DNA of 8,764 nt from JAGQTE01 sp964648005 (GTDB lineage: Bacteria; Actinomycetota; Acidimicrobiia; Acidimicrobiales; Acidimicrobilacustridaceae), in NCBI GenBank assembly GCA_964648005.1, contig CAZYKR010000192.1, positions 1 to 8,764 of the forward strand, given 5' to 3'. A program made the translations under genes and the position numbers. Position 1 is the stretch's first letter; each line of letters starts with the position of its first letter. Below the pieces are notes generated by a model, which was not told the origin of the DNA, ran no database searches, and saw only the letters and a list, made by a program, of their open reading frames with translations. Below are positions 1-7,783 of the stretch, piece after piece.

Positions 1-1586
<1,586 letters not shown>

Positions 1587-1590
1587 GGGC

Positions 1591-1610
1591 CCGGATCGGC
1601 TTCGGACCGG
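1591..1610 (+). terminator. Hairpin just after clpB, possible terminator without T-tract
   Basis: Four bases after the clpB stop, CCGG (1591-1594) pairs with CCGG (1607-1610), and after one A/A mismatch TCG pairs with CGG (one wobble) around a GCTT loop. A shorter GGCCC/GGGCC pair (1588-1592 and 1615-1619) could form instead. No run of T follows, so a classical intrinsic terminator is not supported. GC-rich actinobacteria do use U-poor hairpins, which is the only reason to name it. Short GC-rich pairings are common by chance. Confidence 0.25.
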
Positions 1611-1630
1611 TCGAGGGCCGCGGCTAGGGT
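1601..1630 (+). promoter_or_regulatory. Candidate purA promoter
   Basis: TTCGGA (1601-1606) and TAGGGT (1625-1630) are separated by 18 bases. TAGGGT fits the TANNNT pattern of actinobacterial primary sigma factor -10 boxes, while the -35 matches the TTGACA consensus only in part. Transcription would start near 1637, giving a leader of about 32 bases before the purA GTG, with the ribosome binding site in it. The -35 lies within the post-clpB hairpin. Prediction by eye only. Confidence 0.35.
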
Positions 1631-1657
1631 TGCACGGCTGTCCCCCTCGATCTGGTT

Positions 1658-1663
1658 GGGAGG
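1658..1663 (+). promoter_or_regulatory. Ribosome binding site deciding the purA start
   Basis: GGGAGG lies five bases before the GTG at 1669. It decides for that start over the in-frame TTG at 1630, which would add 13 residues unlike PurA and overlaps the candidate -10 box. Confidence 0.7.
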
Positions 1664-1668
1664 TTCGT

Positions 1669-2949
1669 GTGCCAGCGACCGTCGTCGTCGGTACCCAGTG
1701 GGGTGATGAGGGCAAGGGGAAGTTCACCGACCTCGTCGCCAAGGAGATGCAGCTGGTCGTCCGCTACCAGGGCGGCCACAACGCCGGGCACACCCTCGTG
1801 GTGGACGGCGAGACCTTCGCGCTCCAGCTGGTGCCCTCCGGGATCCTCTATGACCACATCACGCCCGTCATCGGCAACGGGGTCGTCGTCGACCCGCGTG
1901 TCCTCATCGCCGAGATGGACACGCTCGCTGCCAAGGGCGTCGACACGTCGCGCCTGCGCGTGAGCGGCAACGCCCACCTGATCCTCCCGTACCACCAGGA
2001 GATCGACAAGGTCTCCGAGCGCTACCTCGGTCGCAACAAGATCGGCACGACCAAACGCGGCATCGGCCCGGCATACGCAGACAAGGCGGCCCGGGTCGGG
2101 CTGCGCGTGCAGGACCTGCTCGATCCGAAGATCTTCACCGAGAAGCTCCAGGTGGTGCTCAAGGAGAAGAACGCGCTGCTGGCGAAGGTCTACAACCAGC
2201 TCCCGGTCGATCTCGACAGCATCTTGGCCGAGTACCTCGACGTGTGCCGGCCGCGCATCGAGCCGCTGATCGCCGACACCGTCAACCTGGTCCACGATGC
2301 TCTCGAGGCCGGCCAGCAGGTGCTGCTCGAAGGCGCCCAGGCGACGTTCCTGGATCTCGATCACGGCACGTACCCCTACGTCACCTCCTCGAACCCCGTC
2401 GCCGGTGGCGCCTGCGTCGGTGCGGGCATCGGTCCTCGCCACATCGACCGCGTGATCGGCATCGCCAAGGCGTACGTCACCCGCGTCGGCGCCGGCCCGT
2501 TCCCGACCGAGCTCTTCGACGAGATCGGCGATCACCTCGTCGACGTCGGTCACGAGTACGGCACCAACACCGGGCGCCGACGCCGCACCGGCTGGTTCGA
2601 CGCGGTGATGCTGCGCCACGCCGTGCGCCTGAACTCGCTGAGCGAGGTGGCGCTGACCAAGCTCGACGTCCTCGACGACCTCGACACGGTCAAGGTCTGC
2701 GTGGCCTACGAGCTCGAGGGCGAGCGGTTCACCCACCTGCCCTACCACCAGTCGGTGGTGCACAAGGTGACGCCGATCTACGAGGAGCTCCCCGGCTGGA
2801 AGACCGACCTCTCCGGCATCACCGAACGCAAGGATCTGCCGCGCCAGGCCGAGGACTACATCGCCTTCCTCGAGGCGCAGCTGGGCGTGCCGATCGGGCT
2901 CGTCGGCGTCGGTCCGGGTCGCGAGCAGTTCCTGCACTTCGCCGCATGA
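1669..2949 (+). CDS. purA: Adenylosuccinate synthetase
   Basis: PurA couples GTP hydrolysis to the joining of IMP and aspartate, the first committed step from IMP to AMP. The 426-residue product is close to the usual length of about 430. It opens with the family P-loop GTQWGDEGKGK, which carries the catalytic Asp13, and GGHNAGHT supplies the second catalytic residue, His41. Further family blocks are the KRGIGPAYADK segment, the DHGTYPYVTSSN segment, the TGRRRRTGWFD segment near the IMP/GTP site, and TKLD (330-333), the guanine-recognition motif. The C-terminus ends in GVGPGREQFL, as expected. GTG at 1669 is chosen because of the GGGAGG site and because the protein then starts MPATVVVGTQWGDEG, as in homologues. 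The stop overlaps the purD start by four bases (ATGA), so the two are probably translated in a coupled way from one mRNA. Confidence 0.97.
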   Translation: MPATVVVGTQWGDEGKGKFTDLVAKEMQLVVRYQGGHNAGHTLVVDGETFALQLVPSGILYDHITPVIGNGVVVDPRVLIAEMDTLAAKGVDTSRLRVSGNAHLILPYHQEIDKVSERYLGRNKIGTTKRGIGPAYADKAARVGLRVQDLLDPKIFTEKLQVVLKEKNALLAKVYNQLPVDLDSILAEYLDVCRPRIEPLIADTVNLVHDALEAGQQVLLEGAQATFLDLDHGTYPYVTSSNPVAGGACVGAGIGPRHIDRVIGIAKAYVTRVGAGPFPTELFDEIGDHLVDVGHEYGTNTGRRRRTGWFDAVMLRHAVRLNSLSEVALTKLDVLDDLDTVKVCVAYELEGERFTHLPYHQSVVHKVTPIYEELPGWKTDLSGITERKDLPRQAEDYIAFLEAQLGVPIGLVGVGPGREQFLHFAA

Positions 2950-4181
2950 GCGCACGGCGGCGCGTGGTGATCGTCGGCAGCGGGGGACGTGAGCACGCCC
3001 TCGCCCACGTCCTCGGGCGCACGGCAGACGTCGTCGTGACGCCGGGCAACGCGGGCATCCCGGGGTCGACCGAGGTCCCTGCCACCGAGCTCGAGGCGGA
3101 CCTCTTCGTGATCGGCCCGGAGCAGCCGCTGGTCGACGGCCTCGCCGACGAGTTGCGGGCGCAGGGCAAGCGGGTGTTCGGCCCGGGTGCCGACGGCGCC
3201 CGGCTCGAAGGGTCCAAGGCCTGGATGAAGGCGCTCTTCGCTCGTGCGGGCATCCCGACGGCTCGCCACGCCACCTTCGGTCCCGGCCAGGAGGCCGAGG
3301 CTCGGGCGTTCCTTGACACGCTGGCTCCGCCGTACGTGCTCAAGACCGACGGCCTCGCCGCCGGCAAGGGCGTGCTCGTCACCGACGACCGCGCCGAGGC
3401 CGACGCCGGCGTCGACGCCTACCTGTCGGGGGAGGCGTTCGGCGACGCCGGCACCACCCTCGTCATCGAGGAAGGGCTCGTCGGTCCCGAGCTGTCGGTG
3501 TTCGCCGTGTGCGACGGCACGACCGCCGTGCTCTGCGGCGCAGCGCAGGACCACAAGCGCGTCGGCGACGGCGACAGCGGGCCGAACACCGGGGGGATGG
3601 GCACCTACTCGCCGGTGCCCGGCGTCGACGACGCGCTGCTCGACGACATCCTGCACCGCTGCATCGTCCCGACGCTCGACGCGCTGCGTCGCGAGGGCAT
3701 CGACTACCGGGGCTTCCTCTTCTGCGGACTGATGCTCACGGCGGACGGTCCGAAGGTGCTCGAGTACAACGTGCGCTTCGGCGACCCGGAGGCCCAGGTC
3801 GTGCTGCCACGCATCACCTCGGACCTCGCCGCGTTGCTCGCCTCCGCCGCCGACGGGGCGCTCGGCGATGCGCCGACCTTCGACGACGGCGCCGCCGTCT
3901 GCGTCGTGGCGGCGAGCGAGGGCTATCCCGCGTCGCCGCGCACCGGCGATGTGATCGAGGGGCTCGACGAGGTCGCCTCGCTCGACGACGTGGCGGTGTT
4001 CTGTGCCGGCGTCCGAGCCGACGGCGACGGGCACCTGGTCACCGCAGGTGGGCGTGTCCTCAACATCGTCGGCCGGGGACCGGACGTGCCGTCGGCGCGT
4101 GCCCGTGCCTACGACGCCATCGACCACATCCGCTGGCCGGGGATGCACCACCGCAGCGACATCGCCGCGTCGGCGGGATGA
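2946..4181 (+). CDS. purD: Phosphoribosylamine-glycine ligase (GAR synthetase)
   Basis: PurD joins phosphoribosylamine and glycine with ATP to give GAR, the second step of de novo purine synthesis, in the cytosol. The 411-residue product has the N-domain motif GSGGREHAL (11-19), the GPEQPLV block, the LEGSK segment, the ATP-grasp loop KTDGLAAGKGV (133-143), PNTGGMGTYSP, and the family signature RFGDPEAQ (277-284), which holds metal/ATP ligands. It ends with the typical GM-R-DI pattern. The N-domain is shorter than usual: only about 18 residues separate PGNAG from IGPE, against about 30 in proteins I recall (see findings). The ATG start lies in the ATGA overlap with purA. The frame stays open far upstream through purA, but that extension is antihomologous and arginine-rich. 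The next gene, a GNAT acetyltransferase, again overlaps by ATGA. Confidence 0.96.
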   Translation: MSARRRVVIVGSGGREHALAHVLGRTADVVVTPGNAGIPGSTEVPATELEADLFVIGPEQPLVDGLADELRAQGKRVFGPGADGARLEGSKAWMKALFARAGIPTARHATFGPGQEAEARAFLDTLAPPYVLKTDGLAAGKGVLVTDDRAEADAGVDAYLSGEAFGDAGTTLVIEEGLVGPELSVFAVCDGTTAVLCGAAQDHKRVGDGDSGPNTGGMGTYSPVPGVDDALLDDILHRCIVPTLDALRREGIDYRGFLFCGLMLTADGPKVLEYNVRFGDPEAQVVLPRITSDLAALLASAADGALGDAPTFDDGAAVCVVAASEGYPASPRTGDVIEGLDEVASLDDVAVFCAGVRADGDGHLVTAGGRVLNIVGRGPDVPSARARAYDAIDHIRWPGMHHRSDIAASAG

Positions 4182-4774
4182 GGATGGACGGCCTGCGCAC
4201 CGAGCGCCTGCTGCTGCGACGGTGGCAGCCGAGCGACGCCGAACCCTTCGCCGAGCTCAACGGCGACCCCGACGTCATGCGCCACATGGTCGCCACGATG
4301 ACCCGCCAGCAGTCGGACCAGCTCATCGCCACCATCGAACGTGGCTTCGAGGTCGACGGGTTCGGCCTGTGGGCGGTCGAGGTGCGCGCACCGGACGAGC
4401 CCGTGCCCGCCGGCACGTTCGTCGGGTTCGTCGGTCTGGCACGGGTGCCGTTCGACGCGCGCTTCACGCCGGCGGTCGAGGTGGGCTGGCGACTCTCCCG
4501 CCAGGCGTGGCACCGCGGCTACGCCACCGAGGCGGCGCGCCGCGCCATCGCCTTCGGCTTCACCGAGGCGGGGCTCGACGAGATCGTCTCGTTCACCATC
4601 CCGGCGAACGAGGCGTCCCAGGCGGTGATGCAGCGTCTCGGGATGGTCGCCGATGGCACGTTCGAGCACCCACGCCTGATGGACGGCCACCCCAAGCGGA
4701 CCCACCTGCTGTACCGGCTCGACCGCGCCACCTGGGAGGCACAGCAGGCCGGCGACGTGGCGAGCCGCGCCTGA
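4178..4774 (+). CDS. GNAT-family N-acetyltransferase (RimJ/RimL-like)
   Basis: This 198-residue protein belongs to the acetyltransferase group that includes the ribosomal-protein acetylases RimJ and RimL. It starts with the typical LRTERLLLRRWQPSDAEPF block, continues with FVGFVGL and EVGWRLSRQAWHRGYATEA, where W-H-R-G-Y-A (111-116) is the acetyl-CoA pyrophosphate-binding loop, and ends with the NEASQAVMQRLGM motif and an H-LLYRL strand. The family moves an acetyl group from acetyl-CoA to an amine. The substrate (protein N-terminus, antibiotic, small amine or nucleotide) cannot be read from the sequence. The ATG at 4178 overlaps the purD stop (ATGA); a second ATG at 4184 is equally in frame and could be used. 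Its position suggests co-transcription with purA and purD, but no purine-pathway acetylation is known to me, so it may be a passenger. The C-terminal 15 residues or so look unconserved. Confidence 0.9.
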   Translation: MRMDGLRTERLLLRRWQPSDAEPFAELNGDPDVMRHMVATMTRQQSDQLIATIERGFEVDGFGLWAVEVRAPDEPVPAGTFVGFVGLARVPFDARFTPAVEVGWRLSRQAWHRGYATEAARRAIAFGFTEAGLDEIVSFTIPANEASQAVMQRLGMVADGTFEHPRLMDGHPKRTHLLYRLDRATWEAQQAGDVASRA

Positions 4775-4796
4775 ACGTCGGGCGCGTCGCCGTCAG
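4771..4796. terminator. Imperfect hairpin between convergent genes
   Basis: The only space between the GNAT stop and the zinc-protein stop is 23 bases. CTGA (4771-4774) can pair with TCAG (4793-4796), then CG with CG on each side of a bulge and one mismatch, around a seven-base loop. Being near-symmetric it could act on both strands, but it is weak, has no T-tract, and includes the GNAT stop codon. Confidence 0.2.
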
Positions 4797-4797
4797 A

Positions 4798-5181
4798 TCA
4801 GAACGAGACGAGGTTCCCGTCGTTGGGCGTGCCGTCGTCCTCGTTGGCCCAGTCGAACGCCGCCGAGCTCTCTGGCGGGATGTCGAGGTCGATGCCGGCG
4901 CCGGTCGACACGGCGATCACCGGCTCGGTCGAGGCGGGCGCAGCCTTCTTGCGCCGGCGGAACTCCTTCTCGGCGCGGCGGATGTCGCGCTTCGAGCGAG
5001 CCGGGGGCAGCGCGGCGTTCGATCGGACACCCGACTTCGCCAGGGCGCAGCTCAGGCACAGGGGCGGTTCCTTGGGACCGAAGGCGTACACCAAGCACTC
5101 GGAGCAGAACCCCCAGCCGCAGTTCTTGCAGAGGCTGTCCGCCTCTTCGAACGGATGCTTGTAGCACCGGTCGTCGCTCAT
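4798..5181 (-). CDS. Small cysteine-rich zinc-binding protein (B-box-like)
   Basis: I cannot name this gene. The 127-residue product starts with a compact metal-binding region: Cys6-x2-His9, Cys18-x2-Cys21, Cys26-x2-Cys29 and Cys42-x2-Cys45. Eight ligands would bind two zinc ions, and the order resembles B-box zinc fingers found at the N-terminus of various actinobacterial proteins. A very basic stretch (about 62-79, nine or more Arg/Lys) follows, then an Ala/Pro-rich linker and an acidic tail (about 98-123). No signal peptide or membrane segment is visible, so it is probably cytosolic, perhaps binding nucleic acid or protein through the basic region. The ATG at 5181 is preferred over the adjacent GTG at 5184 because GAGGGG lies six bases before it. 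It runs against the purine genes and converges on the GNAT gene. Orthology in related genomes would be the main clue to its role. Confidence 0.85.
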   Translation of the reverse strand: MSDDRCYKHPFEEADSLCKNCGWGFCSECLVYAFGPKEPPLCLSCALAKSGVRSNAALPPARSKRDIRRAEKEFRRRKKAAPASTEPVIAVSTGAGIDLDIPPESSAAFDWANEDDGTPNDGNLVSF

Positions 5182-5187
5182 CACTTG

Positions 5188-5193
5188 CCCCTC
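5188..5193 (-). promoter_or_regulatory. Ribosome binding site of the zinc-finger gene
   Basis: On the minus strand GAGGGG precedes GTG by three bases and the next codon, ATG, by six. The spacing favours the ATG at 5181 as the start. Confidence 0.6.
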
Positions 5194-5202
5194 AGCAACC
5201 TG

Positions 5203-5224
5203 TGGTCCGGGAACCCGTGGACCA
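5203..5224. repeat. Inverted repeat TGGTCC-N10-GGACCA
   Basis: TGGTCC (5203-5208) and GGACCA (5219-5224) are perfect inverted arms with a ten-base spacer that itself contains GGGAACCC. It lies in the leader of the minus-strand zinc-finger gene, about ten bases upstream of its ribosome binding site, where it could be an operator or an mRNA hairpin. The block CCCGTGG inside it recurs at 5244-5250, each time followed by ACCAG. Confidence 0.35.
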
Positions 5225-5285
5225 GATCCCGGTTCGGCCGATGCCCGTGGGGCTGACCAGCGGAATCTATGGTTTCTCGCTCCCT

Positions 5286-5300
5286 ATGGGTTCGACCCAT
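5286..5300. promoter_or_regulatory. Palindrome ATGGGT-TCG-ACCCAT, possible operator
   Basis: Perfect six-base arms (5286-5291 and 5295-5300) flank TCG. The element lies in the intergenic space between the divergent zinc-finger and purB genes and covers the proposed purB -35 box at 5291-5296, so a protein bound here would block the polymerase. There is no similar copy near purA or purS. Function is inferred from position only. Confidence 0.4.
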
Positions 5301-5320
5301 CATCGTCCACGCTTTATCGT
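5291..5320 (+). promoter_or_regulatory. Candidate purB promoter
   Basis: TTCGAC (5291-5296) and TATCGT (5315-5320) are separated by 18 bases, the same spacing as in the candidate purA promoter. TATCGT fits TANNNT and sits in a locally AT-richer patch. Transcription from about 5327 would give a leader of about 60 bases for the purB-purC operon. An alternative TATGGT at 5268-5273 lacks a well-spaced -35. Confidence 0.35.
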
Positions 5321-5373
5321 TCCGATACGGCCGAGCGTCGATTTGGGCCGAACGGACTACGCGACGCCGGTGC

Positions 5374-5381
5374 GGGAGGAG
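5374..5381 (+). promoter_or_regulatory. Ribosome binding site deciding the purB start
   Basis: GGGAGGAG ends four bases before GTG 5386. It argues against the in-frame ATG at 5269, whose extra 39 residues would be encoded across the palindrome and promoter region and do not resemble PurB. Confidence 0.7.
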
Positions 5382-5385
5382 CGAC

Positions 5386-6810
5386 GTGGAACCGACCATC
5401 CCCAACGTGCTCGCGCTGCGGTACGCGAGCGAGCGGATGGTGGCGATCTGGTCACCCGAGCAGAAGGTGGTGCAGGAGCGTCGCCTCTGGCTCGCCGTGC
5501 TGCGAGCACAAGCGGATCTCGGCGTCGACGTGCCCGATGGCGTCGTCGCCGACTACGAGGCCGTGGTCGGCGAGGTCGATCTGGCCTCGATCGCCGCCCG
5601 CGAGCGGGTCACGCGCCATGACGTGAAGGCGCGCATCGAGGAGTTCTGCGCCCTGGCCGGGCACGAGCACATCCACAAGGGGATGACGTCGCGCGACCTC
5701 ACCGAGAACGTCGAGCAGCTGCAGCTGCGCGCGGCGCTCGTCGTCGTGCGCGACGCCATCGTGGCGACCCTGGCGCGGCTCGCCGATCGCGCCGTGGCCT
5801 ACACCTCGGTGCCGCTGACCGGGCGCAGCCACAACGTCGCCGCCCAGACCACGACGCTCGGCAAGCGCTTCGCCACCGCCGCCGAGGAGCTGCTCGTCGC
5901 CTACCGGCGCGTCGAGGAGCTGCTGGCGCGCTATCCGCTGCGCGGCATCAAGGGACCGGTCGGCACCCAGCAGGACATGCTGGACCTGCTCGGCGACCCC
6001 GCCAAGGTCGCCGACCTGGAACGAGCGGTGGCCCAGCACCTGGGCTTCGACGAGGTCTTCACCTCGGTCGGGCAGGTGTACCCGCGCTCGCTCGACCTCG
6101 ACGTCGTGGCGGCGCTGGTGCAGGCGGCGGCGGCACCGGCCAGCTGGGCCACGACGGTGCGGCTCATGGCCGGTCACGAGCTCGTCACCGAGGGGTTCGC
6201 CGAGGGGCAGGTGGGCTCGTCCGCCATGCCGCACAAGATGAACACGCGCTCGACGGAGCGGATCTGCGGCCTCATGACCATCCTGCGAGGTCACCTGACG
6301 ATGGCCGCCGGCCTGGCGGGCGACCAGTGGAACGAGGGTGACGTGTCCTGCTCGGTCGTGCGACGCGTCGTGCTACCCGACGCCTGCTTCGCTACCGACG
6401 GCCTGTTCGAGACGACGCTGTCGGTGCTCGAGGAGTTCGGCGCGTTCGAGCCGGTCATCCAGCGCGAGCTCGACCGCTACCTGCCCTTCCTCGCCACCAC
6501 GAAGGTGCTGCTGGCGGCGGTCAAGGCGGGCATGGGGCGCGAGCAGGCGCACGAGGTCATCAAGGAGCACGCCGTGGCCGCCGCACTCGCCATGCGCGAG
6601 GCGGGGACGGGCGACAACCAGCTCCTCGCCCAGCTCGGCGCCGACGAGCGGCTGCCGCTGGATGAGGGAGAGCTGCATCGGCTCGTCGCCGAGCCGATGG
6701 CCTTCGTCGGCCTCGCCCGCGAGCAGGTGACGTCGGTCGCCGATCAGGTGGCCGCCGTGGTGGCGGCGCATCCGGACGCCGCCGCCTACGTCCCCGGGGA
6801 GATCCTGTGA
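5386..6810 (+). CDS. purB: Adenylosuccinate lyase
   Basis: PurB removes fumarate twice in purine synthesis: from SAICAR to give AICAR, and from adenylosuccinate to give AMP. It is a homotetramer of the fumarase/aspartase superfamily. The 474-residue product has the actinobacterial form, starting EPTIPNVLALRYAS. Catalytic parts are visible: His97 in HKGMTSRDLTEN, His149 in GRSHNVAAQTTTLGK (general acid), and the flexible signature loop GSSAMPHKMN (277-286), whose second serine, Ser279, is the expected general base. RLMAGHELVTEGF and GDQWNEGDVSCSVVRR are further conserved blocks. The start is GTG 5386, supported by the GGGAGGAG site. Its stop overlaps the purC GTG start (GTGA), placing the enzyme that makes SAICAR and the one that cleaves it in one transcript. 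Confidence 0.97.
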   Translation: MEPTIPNVLALRYASERMVAIWSPEQKVVQERRLWLAVLRAQADLGVDVPDGVVADYEAVVGEVDLASIAARERVTRHDVKARIEEFCALAGHEHIHKGMTSRDLTENVEQLQLRAALVVVRDAIVATLARLADRAVAYTSVPLTGRSHNVAAQTTTLGKRFATAAEELLVAYRRVEELLARYPLRGIKGPVGTQQDMLDLLGDPAKVADLERAVAQHLGFDEVFTSVGQVYPRSLDLDVVAALVQAAAAPASWATTVRLMAGHELVTEGFAEGQVGSSAMPHKMNTRSTERICGLMTILRGHLTMAAGLAGDQWNEGDVSCSVVRRVVLPDACFATDGLFETTLSVLEEFGAFEPVIQRELDRYLPFLATTKVLLAAVKAGMGREQAHEVIKEHAVAAALAMREAGTGDNQLLAQLGADERLPLDEGELHRLVAEPMAFVGLAREQVTSVADQVAAVVAAHPDAAAYVPGEIL

Positions 6811-7694
6811 CCGTCGACCTGCCGCACCGCTACTCGGGCAAGGTGCGCGACATCTACGACGCCGGCGGCGACCGCCTGCTGCTGGTGGCGTCGGACCGCA
6901 TCTCCGCCTTCGACGTCGTGATGGCGGAGCCGATCCCCGACAAGGGTCGGGTGCTCACCGCCGTCTCGGCGTTCTGGTTCGAGGTCCTGGCCGACGTCGT
7001 CGGGAGCCACCTCATCTCGACCGACGTGGCCGACTTCCCGGCCGGAGCCCAGGATCCGGCGCTCGCCGGACGCTCGATGCTCGTGCGTCGTGCCGAGATG
7101 CTGCCCATCGAGTGCATCGTGCGGGGCTACCTGACGGGGTCGGCGTGGAAGGAGTACCGCAGCGACGGAACCATGCACGGCACGCCGTTGCCCGCCGGCC
7201 TGCTCGAGTCCTCGCAGCTGCCCGAGCCGGTGTTCACCCCGTCGACGAAGGCCGACGCCGGCCACGACGAGAACATCTCGTTCGCCGCGGCGTGCGACCT
7301 GATCGGCACCGAGCTGGCCGAGCAGGCTCGAGCCATCGCCCTGGCGCTGTACGGCCGCGGTGCCGCCCTCGCCGCCGACCGTGGGATCATCATCGCCGAC
7401 ACCAAGTTCGAGCTGGGCCTGATCGACGGCGCGCTGGTGCTGGCGGACGAGGTCATGACGCCCGACTCGTCGAGGTTCTGGCCAGCCGATCTCTGGACCC
7501 CGGGCACGACGCCTCCGTCGTTCGACAAACAACCGGTGCGCGACTTCCTCGACGCGCTCGATTGGGACAAGCAGCCGCCCCCGCCGCCGCTGCCGTCCGA
7601 TGTCGTCGACGCCACGCACGAGCGGTACGTGGAGGCGTACGAGCGGATCACGGGCCGCCGGTTCACCGACTGGCCCGGCGTCGGCACCGTCTGA
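6807..7694 (+). CDS. purC: SAICAR synthetase (phosphoribosylaminoimidazole-succinocarboxamide synthase)
   Basis: PurC joins CAIR and aspartate with ATP to give SAICAR, the substrate of PurB. The 295-residue product is of the longer class (about 300 residues, as in actinobacteria and yeast) rather than the enterobacterial one of about 237. Visible motifs are the glycine-rich YSGKVRDIYDAG at the N-terminus, LLVASDRISAFD, the signature LPIECIVRGYLTGSAW, TKADAGHDENIS, and ADTKFELGL, the second family signature with Leu where Phe is usual. LADEVMTPDSSRFW follows. Near the C-terminus there is a five-proline run, PPPPPLP, which I believe is common in this class. GTG 6807 overlaps the purB stop by four bases, with GGGGAG at 6796-6801 as ribosome binding site inside purB. 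The next gene, purS, is 89 bases away. Confidence 0.97.
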   Translation: MTVDLPHRYSGKVRDIYDAGGDRLLLVASDRISAFDVVMAEPIPDKGRVLTAVSAFWFEVLADVVGSHLISTDVADFPAGAQDPALAGRSMLVRRAEMLPIECIVRGYLTGSAWKEYRSDGTMHGTPLPAGLLESSQLPEPVFTPSTKADAGHDENISFAAACDLIGTELAEQARAIALALYGRGAALAADRGIIIADTKFELGLIDGALVLADEVMTPDSSRFWPADLWTPGTTPPSFDKQPVRDFLDALDWDKQPPPPPLPSDVVDATHERYVEAYERITGRRFTDWPGVGTV

Positions 7695-7733
7695 GCACCT
7701 GCATCCCAAGGCCGCAGCCGTCGTTGGTATCGC

Positions 7734-7756
7734 TCCGCCGACGCGTGTTCGGCGGG
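7734..7756. promoter_or_regulatory. Hairpin in the purC-purS gap
   Basis: CCGCCGA (7735-7741) and TCGGCGG (7749-7755) are perfect seven-base arms around a seven-base loop, extended by one T-G pair. It is the strongest hairpin by eye among the gaps. No T-tract follows, so it may be a U-poor terminator, an mRNA stabiliser that sets different levels for purBC and purSQ, or a DNA-binding site. It is not supported as a classical terminator. Confidence 0.35.
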
Positions 7757-7783
7757 TCCGGCGCCGTGTGCCAGCATGAGGCC

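Noticed and set aside
2244..2945. Upstream extension of the purD frame through purA
   Set aside because: The extension encodes an Arg/Pro/His-rich string in another frame of purA. PurD homologues begin at GSGGREH, so the ATG at 2946 is right and there is no fusion protein.
1624..2955. A 443-codon open frame antisense to purA
   Set aside because: It mirrors the third-base GC bias of purA on the opposite strand. Its translation is rich in Val, Asp, Arg and Gly without family motifs, while the purA frame shows every catalytic residue.
2856..4151. A 431-codon open frame antisense to purD
   Set aside because: Same cause: a high-GC shadow with no recognisable domain, opposite a gene with a complete set of PurD motifs.
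4003..5256. A 417-codon plus-strand frame across the GNAT and zinc-finger genes
   Set aside because: It is extremely Arg-rich and crosses two genes with clear family motifs in other frames, so it is a composition artefact.
5269..5385. N-terminal extension of PurB from ATG 5269
   Set aside because: A good ribosome site lies before GTG 5386, the extra residues have no PurB likeness, and the stretch holds the palindrome and promoter-like boxes.
7563..7600. Proline run in PurC, considered as an insertion
   Set aside because: A PPPPPLP stretch before the C-terminal helix is, to my knowledge, common in this PurC class.
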